A stretch of DNA of 10,919 nucleotides. It comes from an uncultured Methanobrevibacter sp. (GTDB lineage: Archaea; Methanobacteriota; Methanobacteria; Methanobacteriales; Methanobacteriaceae). The notes beneath the pieces are model-generated. The model was given only the letters and a program-made list of their open reading frames with translations. It was not told the origin of the DNA and ran no database searches. The position numbers were made by a program, and so were the translations under genes. Below, one piece after another: positions 5,379 through 10,919 of this stretch. The stretch lies in contig NZ_OMWA01000039.1 of NCBI RefSeq assembly GCF_900314615.1, forward strand, positions 1-10,919, written 5' to 3'. Within the stretch, counting starts at the first letter, position 1. Each line of letters starts with the position of its first letter.

Positions 5379-6305
5379 ATGTTAAGTCCTAAAGAATTTA
5401 TTGACGACGCTGTAAAAAAAATTAAAGACCAGATTGGTGATGAAAAAGCTATTATCGCATTATCCGGTGGAGTAGACAGTTCCGTGTGTTCCGTTCTTGT
5501 ACAACAGGCTATAGGCGACAATTTAACTGCAATATTTGTAGACCACGGTCTTTTAAGAGAAGGAGAAGTTGAACAGGTAACCAATACCTTTAAAGACAGA
5601 TTAAACTTTAAATTTGTTGATGCTTCAGATGAATTTATGGATGCTCTTGCAGGCTATGACGACCCTGAAGATAAAAGAAAAATTATCGGAAAAGTTTTCA
5701 TTGACGTATTTGAAAGAGAAGCTATAAAATCCGGCGCTAAATATTTAGTTCAGGGAACTATTGCACCGGACTGGATTGAAACTGAAGGTGAAATCAAATC
5801 CCACCATAACCTGGCTCTTCCAAGCGGAATGGAACTTGAATTATGTGAACCAATCCGTGACTTATACAAAGATGAAGTCAGAGAAATCGGTGATGAATTA
5901 GGATTGCCTGCTACAACAGTTTACAGACAGCCTTTCCCAGGACCAGGACTTGGAGTACGTGTTGTCGGCGCACTGACAAGAGAAAATGTTGAAATCTGCA
6001 GAAAAGCAAATCACATTGTCCGTGAAGAAATTGAAGCTGCAGGTATTGACAAAGACGTATGGCAATACTTTGCTGTTTTAACAGACACTAAAGTAACCGG
6101 TGTTAAAGGAGACCAGAGAGACTTCGGATATCTTGTAGTGGTCAGAGTTGTAAACTCAATTGACGCTATGACCGCATCAGTTGCTGAACTTCCATGGGAA
6201 GTTGTCAGAACCATTTCACAAAGAATCACTTCCGAAATTTCAGAAGTTACTCACGTTGCACTATCCGTTAGTGACAAACCACCTGCAACCATCGAATTCT
6301 GTTAA
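5379..6305 (+). CDS. guaAB: GMP synthetase, ATP-pyrophosphatase (XMP amination) subunit
   Basis: 308 aa, the usual length for the archaeal separate subunit. The ATP-binding P-loop SGGVDSS is at residues 29-35. HGLLREGE, KYLVQGTIAPDWIE, and QPFPGPGLGVRV (start of the C-terminal dimerisation domain) are all standard GMP synthetase blocks. It adenylates XMP with ATP and aminates it with ammonia from GuaAA. The ATG at 5379 follows GAGG (5369-5372), while an in-frame upstream ATG at 5343 lies inside the preceding gene and has no binding site. The C-terminus reads KPPATIEFC, where the family usually ends in IEWE. This is a small departure at a position near the nucleotide site, perhaps lineage-typical. 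A hairpin terminator follows directly. Confidence 0.95.
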   Translation: MLSPKEFIDDAVKKIKDQIGDEKAIIALSGGVDSSVCSVLVQQAIGDNLTAIFVDHGLLREGEVEQVTNTFKDRLNFKFVDASDEFMDALAGYDDPEDKRKIIGKVFIDVFEREAIKSGAKYLVQGTIAPDWIETEGEIKSHHNLALPSGMELELCEPIRDLYKDEVREIGDELGLPATTVYRQPFPGPGLGVRVVGALTRENVEICRKANHIVREEIEAAGIDKDVWQYFAVLTDTKVTGVKGDQRDFGYLVVVRVVNSIDAMTASVAELPWEVVRTISQRITSEISEVTHVALSVSDKPPATIEFC

Positions 6306-6329
6306 AAAAATACTTTTATAGTATTTTTT
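6305..6329 (+). terminator. Hairpin/oligo-T terminator of the gua operon
   Basis: AAAAAATACT (6305-6314) and AGTATTTTTT (6320-6329) form a perfect 10-bp stem with a five-base loop. It begins at the guaAB stop codon and is followed by further T-runs (6331-6342). The stem itself supplies the T6 run. Confidence 0.7.
6314..6323 (+). promoter_or_regulatory. TATA-like element of nreA, inside the gua terminator
   Basis: TTTTATAGTA spans the loop of the terminator hairpin and is centred about 32 bases ahead of the nreA ATG. No ribosome binding site precedes that ATG (the upstream bases are T7AAAACC), so a leaderless or nearly leaderless message is expected. Confidence 0.4.
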
Positions 6330-6350
6330 ATTTTTACTTTTTTTAAAACC

Positions 6351-7523
6351 ATGAAAACCACTAAAAATGCATATTTAGCCAAATTAACAGAACAAATCCA
6401 AATGAAATCTGTTAATGTAGGAAAAAATCTTGAAGGAACTACCCCTCCCTCAGTATTTATCGGCAGATGGTCCTATCCTAAAGTCTATGCCGGACCTATG
6501 ATGAGTTCACAGATGGGAGACACATACATCATGGACTCCCCTGAATCATGGATCGGTGAGAATAAAACTCAGGATGAAATCATCAACTACCGTATGAATC
6601 TTGTCAGAGGAAAACAGCTGATAAAGATTGATGATTTGGAAAATCCGTTTGTTGAAAAACTCCAGGACATTTCCCTTGCATCAAAATCTATTGACAGTGA
6701 GGCCACATTCGGTAAAAAACCGACAGGATCAATGCTTTCAGAAGACAGCATGCCTCACGGGCCAAGCGCAGTAATTGAAACATTTGACATTGACGCTGTA
6801 AGATGGGACAGGCAGCTTGAAAAAACATTTTATGATACTGATTTAAAAGCCACAGAGGCAGTTGTCAATCTTCACAATAAAGACGTTCCGTTTTCTGCAA
6901 TGCAGAAGGCATTTTCAGTTGGAGCAATAGGTACAAAAAATAAAAGAAAGCTTGTTCCAACAAGATGGTCCATAACAGCATGTGATTCAACACTTGCAGA
7001 CGAATTTTTAAAGGAAGTAAGGAAATTTGAAAGACTGGATACCTACAGAGTATTTGAATTTGGAGCCCTTAACAATTATTACATAATAATACTGACACCT
7101 ACCGAATGGCAGTATGAGTGGTATGAGGCATTTATCAAATTAATGAAAAATGAAGAACTGATATTTTCAGATTATGAAACAAACGGCGGCAAAAAAGAAT
7201 ATTCCATCGTGGGAGGATGCTATTACACTGCAAAAATGGCAGTTCTTGACTACCTTCTTAAAATTAAAAAACAGTCAGGACTGATAATTTTAAGAGAAGC
7301 CTATGACGGATATGTGCCATTGGGCGTGTTCAATGTAAGGGAAAACATTAAAGAGGCTATGCTTAGACCATATCTTGAGTTTGAAACCCTGGAAGACTGC
7401 CTGAAATATTCCGGAACAAAATTAAGAATTCCTATCAATAGATATGTCAAACAGGGAACACTGCTTAACGAAATGCTTCACACAAAACAGACCACACTGG
7501 ATATGTACTTTAAAAGAGGATAA
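6351..7523 (+). CDS. nreA: Nre-family archaeal DNA repair protein with PCNA-binding tail
   Basis: 390 aa. The N-terminal family domain (about 20-270) begins with PPSVFIGRWSYPKVYAGP, and the C-terminal domain follows (about 275-375). The protein ends in QTTLDMYF (380-387), a textbook PIP box (Gln, Leu, two aromatics) for binding the sliding clamp PCNA. In Haloferax, NreA acts with UvrABC in repair of mitomycin C damage through PCNA. This member starts directly at MKTTKNAYL and shows no CxxC zinc motif, which I recall in many homologues; the frame upstream is closed by the guaAB stop. There is no ribosome binding site, and a TATA element about 32 bases upstream suggests a leaderless transcript. 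The next gene starts one base after the stop, so the two form an operon. The family assignment is firm; the exact repair role here is inferred. Confidence 0.9.
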   Translation: MKTTKNAYLAKLTEQIQMKSVNVGKNLEGTTPPSVFIGRWSYPKVYAGPMMSSQMGDTYIMDSPESWIGENKTQDEIINYRMNLVRGKQLIKIDDLENPFVEKLQDISLASKSIDSEATFGKKPTGSMLSEDSMPHGPSAVIETFDIDAVRWDRQLEKTFYDTDLKATEAVVNLHNKDVPFSAMQKAFSVGAIGTKNKRKLVPTRWSITACDSTLADEFLKEVRKFERLDTYRVFEFGALNNYYIIILTPTEWQYEWYEAFIKLMKNEELIFSDYETNGGKKEYSIVGGCYYTAKMAVLDYLLKIKKQSGLIILREAYDGYVPLGVFNVRENIKEAMLRPYLEFETLEDCLKYSGTKLRIPINRYVKQGTLLNEMLHTKQTTLDMYFKRG

Positions 7524-7524
7524 T

Positions 7525-8478
7525 ATGTTTAAATTTAAAACCCCATCTCAAAAAACATTAAAAACAATGTCTGAAGTTGCAGGCGGAAACCTCGAAAATG
7601 ATTTCGAAGCCGAAGCAGCTGAAAAAATTAAAGACCTTACCGGCCACGACCATGCAAAAATTACATCAAGCGGGAACAACAGTATTTTTATTGCACTGTC
7701 TGCAGTTGAAGGAGACGTAATTGTACCCGACCAGGGAGGATGGCACGGATTTAAGCAGATTGCAAAATTTTTAAAAAAAGACATAGTTACCTTAAAAACT
7801 GACATGGGACTTATCAATCCTGATTATTTGGATGAAATTGAATTTAAAGAAAATTCCGCTTTAATATACACAAGTTTTGCAGGATACTGTGCCGAGCAGG
7901 ATACAAAAGGCATTTCAAAATACTGCAAAAGCAACAACATCACTACAATTGAAGATGCTTCAGCCGGAATCGGTGATAAAAAACACAACTTAGGTAACGG
8001 AAATTATTCAGACATTATAATTGCATCTACAGGATCACCAAAAATAATCAATGTTGGAAGCGGAGGTTTTATAACCTCAAACAATAAGGAAAGTTTTGAC
8101 AATACCAAGCTTCCTCAAAAATTAAGCAAAACATCACAAATTGTATGCAGTGGTATATGTTGCGAACTTGAAAACGTTGATGAAAAACTTGAAGTTACAT
8201 TAAATGCAACCAAGCATCTAAAAAACAATATAGACAACACATTACATGCAAATAAAAGAGGCATCAATGTAATTATTCCACATAGTAATGCGAAAGAGAT
8301 AAGTTGGAATTTGAAAAAGGCACTGCCGATAAACAAAAGCGGATTTATCACAACATGTCCAAATTACAACAGAGTAAAACAGAAAGCCATTGCTGTTGAA
8401 ATAAAAAATCTGGCATATGAATGCCTTGAAAAGGAATATTTGGATAAAATTATTGAAGAAATTAATAATCAACTGTAA
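7525..8478 (+). CDS. DegT/DnrJ-like PLP-dependent enzyme (fold type I)
   Basis: 317 aa from the ATG at 7525, preceded by GAGGA at 7516-7520. A longer frame starting at 7444 lies inside nreA and is not credible. PLP signs: SSGNNSIFIAL (48-58, cofactor-phosphate loop), TIEDASAGIG with Asp144 (pyridine-nitrogen contact), and STGSPKIINVGSGG with Lys173 as the Schiff-base lysine. These match the order and spacing of DegT/DnrJ/EryC1 sugar aminotransferases. The protein is shorter than the usual 360-400 residues, and the region after residue 190 is divergent, with a C208-x3-C212-C213 cluster that could be redox-active or bind metal. It is co-transcribed with nreA and overlaps cgi121 tail to tail by 17 bases. 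The substrate is unknown. No sugar-nucleotide genes lie nearby, so a classic surface-sugar role is not supported by context. Confidence 0.8.
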   Translation: MFKFKTPSQKTLKTMSEVAGGNLENDFEAEAAEKIKDLTGHDHAKITSSGNNSIFIALSAVEGDVIVPDQGGWHGFKQIAKFLKKDIVTLKTDMGLINPDYLDEIEFKENSALIYTSFAGYCAEQDTKGISKYCKSNNITTIEDASAGIGDKKHNLGNGNYSDIIIASTGSPKIINVGSGGFITSNNKESFDNTKLPQKLSKTSQIVCSGICCELENVDEKLEVTLNATKHLKNNIDNTLHANKRGINVIIPHSNAKEISWNLKKALPINKSGFITTCPNYNRVKQKAIAVEIKNLAYECLEKEYLDKIIEEINNQL

Positions 8479-8953
8479 GTTTAGTGATTCTATCGATTAA
8501 TATATTTTCTACTGACATATTTTCCAGTTCCGCATCACTGATTTTATATATTTCCTTTAACATGCCATCATCAGCTGCTAAAACATCATCATCACGAACA
8601 AACAAATCAGACAGCTCTTTAGAATAATCTTTTGAATTGACGAGTACTGCGCAGAGATTCATGTTTCCTTCTTTAAGGCCTAAAGTTTTAAATGCCTTGG
8701 AAATCTGGCGCTGAGCGGAACATCTTAGAACAATTTCAACACTGATATCCTTTGCAAGATTTTCATCACGTTCAAATGCAAGAAATGCCTGGTTGACTCC
8801 GTGGATTATATGATTTTTAGAAGCAACCGCATCTGCATTAAGAAGCTGAATAATTTCGCCATCTTCTTTAATCGCATCTATCTGAGAGAGAGTATCCCCT
8901 ACAGAATCAATATTTGCCTTAAAACCTAAAATTTGTATATTATCCATATGCAT
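8462..8953 (-). CDS. cgi121: KEOPS complex subunit Cgi121
   Basis: 163 aa, normal for archaeal Cgi121. The most telling stretch is VEIVLRCSAQRQISKAFKTLG (about 72-92), the family's strand followed by the RQI..A helix. An N-terminal half with HGVNQAFLAFER and a C-terminal DRITKL are also in keeping. In the KEOPS complex (Kae1, Bud32, Cgi121, Pcc1) Cgi121 binds Bud32 and recruits the tRNA for the universal t6A37 modification. It follows cimA in the same direction, starting seven bases after that gene's stop, so it is the distal gene of a two-gene operon. GTGG at 8958-8961 precedes the ATG at 8953 by four bases. A second ATG at 8947 would lie ten bases away and is an equal alternative. The other KEOPS genes are not in this window. 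Confidence 0.82.
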   Translation of the reverse strand: MHMDNIQILGFKANIDSVGDTLSQIDAIKEDGEIIQLLNADAVASKNHIIHGVNQAFLAFERDENLAKDISVEIVLRCSAQRQISKAFKTLGLKEGNMNLCAVLVNSKDYSKELSDLFVRDDDVLAADDGMLKEIYKISDAELENMSVENILIDRITKLTVDY

Positions 8954-8960
8954 GTAACCA

Positions 8961-10430
8961 CTAATCCCTAAGTAATCTGTTTACTCCAGCAATATATGCT
9001 TTAACACTGGCGTTGATAATATCAGCCTCGGTACCACGTGCAGAAACAACCTTGTCCTCTTTTTGAAGTTTGATAATTACATCAATAAATGCATCAGTAC
9101 CGCCGGTGATAGCATCTACGTGATATTCAATTAATTCTATATCCCTGAACATGTCCAGTGATTTGATTGCATTGATTGCTGCATCTACAGGACCTAAACC
9201 TACACCTGCATTCAATATTTCTTCACCGTCAATGGATATTTTAACTGAAGCAGTTGGCATTACCTTATTTCCTGAAACAATAGTAATTTCATCAAGTTTG
9301 ATTCTATCTTCATGATTTATCTCTAAAACATTATCTGCAATTACCTGCAAATCAACATCAGTAACAGTTTTACCCTTATCGGCCAGGTCCTTAATATCAT
9401 CACAAATCTGTTTAAGCTGATCATCATTAACGTCAAGGCCTATTTCTTTCAATCTTGAATTTAAGCCATGAGTTCCCATATGTTTTCCAATGACAAACTT
9501 ACGAGTCCTTCCAACCAGTTCAGGAGTCATCGGTTCATATGTGGCGGAATTTTTGATAATTCCATCGGAATGAATTCCGGATTCATGAGCAAAAGCATTT
9601 TCCCCGACAATTGCCTTGTTAGGCTGAATATAAACACCAGTCAATCTGGCAACTAATTTGGAAATATCATAAATCTGATTTATTTTAATGTCTGTTGTGA
9701 AATCTGAAAAAAGTCTGTCGATACTTACAATACATTCTTCAAAAGAAGTGTTACCTGCTCTTTCACCAATACCATTTATAGTTGTGTGAATTTCAGATGC
9801 ACCACCCTTAACTGCGGATAATGTATTTGCAACAGCAAGACCAAAATCATTATGGCAATGACATGAAACAGGTACCTGAATATCATTTAATCTGGAAAAT
9901 AATTCAAAAGAGGAATCAGGTGTCAGAATACCTACAGTATCACATACACATATTCTGTCGGCACCATGATCTATTGCACTCAGATAAACTTTCTTTAGAA
10001 AATCAACATCACTTCTGGATGCATCTTCCGCTGACAGTTCTACTGTTAAACCATGATCCTTGCAATATTCAACAGCATTGTTGGATAATTCTAAAAGTTC
10101 ATCTTTAGATATTTTTAATTTATCAGAAATATGCAGATCTGAGGTTGGAACAACAAGATTTACTGCATCAACATTGCAGTCGAGACAATAATCAATATCA
10201 ATATTGAGAGGTCTTGAAAAACTTAAAATTTCAGCATTAAACCCCTGATTAGAAATCTCTTTAATAGAGTCACGTTCGCCCTGAGAAGTAATTGCAGAAC
10301 CTGCTTCAATATAGTTAACTCCAATCTCATCAAGCTTAGTGGCAATTCTAAATTTTTCTTTGGAAGTTAAAGAAACACCTGGAGTCTGCTCTCCATCACG
10401 CAATGTTGTATCTAATATTTTTATATTCAA
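8961..10430 (-). CDS. cimA: (R)-citramalate synthase, first step of the pyruvate route to isoleucine
   Basis: 489 aa from a TTG at 10430. It belongs to the isopropylmalate/homocitrate/citramalate synthase family. DTTLRDGEQTPG is at 7-18 with Arg11 and Asp12 (catalysis, metal), HCHNDFGLA has His191 and His193 (metal), and NGIGERAGN is at 219-227. The C-terminal allosteric domain covers about 370-489 (KLDEITIVSGN, GVGPVDAAI, GGTDA). IEAGSAITSQGER and the overall length resemble Methanocaldococcus CimA (as I recall it) more than LeuA or the shorter AksA. The reaction joins acetyl-CoA and pyruvate. The start: GGTGAT at 10435-10440 is the ribosome binding site, four bases before TTG. A GTG at 10439 lies inside that site and would add three residues not expected in the family. 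An isopropylmalate synthase cannot be fully excluded by eye. Confidence 0.87.
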   Translation of the reverse strand: MNIKILDTTLRDGEQTPGVSLTSKEKFRIATKLDEIGVNYIEAGSAITSQGERDSIKEISNQGFNAEILSFSRPLNIDIDYCLDCNVDAVNLVVPTSDLHISDKLKISKDELLELSNNAVEYCKDHGLTVELSAEDASRSDVDFLKKVYLSAIDHGADRICVCDTVGILTPDSSFELFSRLNDIQVPVSCHCHNDFGLAVANTLSAVKGGASEIHTTINGIGERAGNTSFEECIVSIDRLFSDFTTDIKINQIYDISKLVARLTGVYIQPNKAIVGENAFAHESGIHSDGIIKNSATYEPMTPELVGRTRKFVIGKHMGTHGLNSRLKEIGLDVNDDQLKQICDDIKDLADKGKTVTDVDLQVIADNVLEINHEDRIKLDEITIVSGNKVMPTASVKISIDGEEILNAGVGLGPVDAAINAIKSLDMFRDIELIEYHVDAITGGTDAFIDVIIKLQKEDKVVSARGTEADIINASVKAYIAGVNRLLRD

Positions 10431-10475
10431 AAAAATCACCTAAAAATTTGCAATAAGGGTATTAAGCAAAATAAG

Positions 10476-10487
10476 ATATTTAATAAA
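10476..10487 (-). promoter_or_regulatory. TATA box of the cimA-cgi121 operon
   Basis: TTTATTAAATAT on the minus strand predicts transcription start near 10455 and a leader of about 25 bases containing the GGTGAT site. It sits only a few bases beyond the rRNA terminator T-run, so cimA has its own promoter directly behind the rRNA operon. Confidence 0.5.
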
Positions 10488-10494
10488 ATAGTTG

Positions 10495-10501
10495 AAAAAA
10501 A
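10495..10501 (-). terminator. Oligo-T terminator of the rRNA operon
   Basis: Seven Ts on the minus strand about 30 bases past the 5S 3' end, with no strong hairpin. This fits archaeal U-run termination. Confidence 0.5.
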
Positions 10502-10529
10502 GTAATTAATTATTGTAATAGAAAGCTTG

Positions 10530-10643
10530 CAGCGAAATGAAATTCCCATAGAAAACCATAGTACACAAACAAAACACAAAAGGACTTCACTACTGGGATC
10601 GAAACGAGACCAGGTATAAATCTGTACAATTTCACCCGAACTG
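10530..10643 (-). rRNA. 5S ribosomal RNA
   Basis: Minus-strand signature elements: CTGG and CCAG closing the helix III/loop C region around TCTCGTTTCGATC, then AGTAGTGAAGTCC. A helix V/loop E arm follows (GTACTATGG, TTTT, CTATGGGAA). The ends were set by pairing: CAG (10641-10643) with CTG (10530-10532), and GGGTGAAATT with AATTTCATTT, as helix I with several G-U pairs. It follows the 23S gene on the same strand after about 90 bases, the usual 23S-5S order. The RNA is A+U-rich, helix II pairs poorly in the standard register, and the helix IV/V arm is short, so it is divergent. Ends are uncertain by several bases. Confidence 0.78.
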
Positions 10644-10666
10644 TTAACACCTAACCAAATCATTAT

Positions 10667-10706
10667 TAGACTATATATCACTTGAACTAAGATCAATATT
10701 AGTCTA
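10667..10706 (-). other. Hairpin in the 23S-5S spacer
   Basis: TAGACTA (10667-10673) and TAGTCTA (10700-10706) pair perfectly. After a one-base bulge four more A-T pairs follow (10675-10678 with 10696-10699), leaving a loop of about 17 bases. It could help separate the 23S and 5S precursors. No tRNA is present in this spacer. Confidence 0.4.
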
Positions 10707-10735
10707 CTAACAATTAAAATAATGCAAGCGAACAA

Positions 10736-10919
<184 letters not shown>

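Noticed and set aside
7444..7524. Extension of the DegT-like protein into nreA
   Set aside because: It overlaps the nreA PIP-box region out of frame and has no binding site; GAGGA serves the ATG at 7525.
9821..10108. Plus-strand 95-codon frame
   Set aside because: It is antisense to the conserved catalytic domain of cimA, with no promoter or binding site.

Overview
The window looks like the chromosome of a methanogenic archaeon of the order Methanobacteriales, most likely Methanobrevibacter or a close relative. The reasons are the high A+T content, a GMP synthetase split into two genes, the archaeal Nre repair protein, a KEOPS Cgi121 subunit, a methanogen-type citramalate synthase, TATA-box promoters about 25-30 bases upstream of starts, and GGTG/GAGG ribosome binding sites. 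This placement comes from gene content and not from a database search.

Layout, left to right. (1) 1-1140, minus strand: the N-terminal and central part of a TnpB (IS200/IS605 accessory nuclease) gene that runs off the left edge. It carries an in-frame 66-bp tandem duplication. (2) 1141-1535: non-coding, with two inverted-repeat structures and a promoter. (3) 1536-2107: two tandem paralogous ~95-aa membrane proteins, probably two halves of a transporter, closed by a hairpin/oligo-T terminator. (4) 2217-4282: a redox-stress cluster of a MarR-type regulator, a cysteine glutathione-peroxidase-family protein and a thioredoxin reductase, with a near-perfect palindrome in front of the peroxidase gene. 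(5) 4276-4419, minus strand: an overlooked 47-aa two-helix membrane protein, convergent with the reductase. (6) 4550-6305: guaAA, a small acidic protein gene, then guaAB, tightly packed and together encoding split GMP synthetase. (7) 6351-8478: nreA (PCNA-linked DNA repair) followed after one base by a DegT-like PLP enzyme. (8) 8462-10430, minus strand: cimA, then cgi121 (KEOPS), overlapping the DegT-like gene tail to tail. (9) 10530-10919, minus strand: 5S rRNA and the 3' end of 23S rRNA, which extends past the right edge.

How the genes work together: the peroxidase has both a peroxidatic and a candidate resolving cysteine. Together with the neighbouring reductase it could form a peroxide-detoxification chain controlled by the MarR protein, with a thioredoxin encoded elsewhere. 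The GuaAA glutaminase feeds ammonia to the GuaAB synthetase, and the acidic protein between them is translationally coupled to both. Most of the rest is ordinary housekeeping.

The least explained items are the split half-transporter pair, the protein sandwiched in the gua operon, the duplicated TnpB segment, the palindrome ahead of gpx, the structured non-coding element at 1301-1344, and the shared nreA/DegT-like transcription unit. I did not find a clear new defence or mobile system. Several annotated starts are set by ribosome binding sites and are shorter than the longest open frame; two of them are TTG codons.
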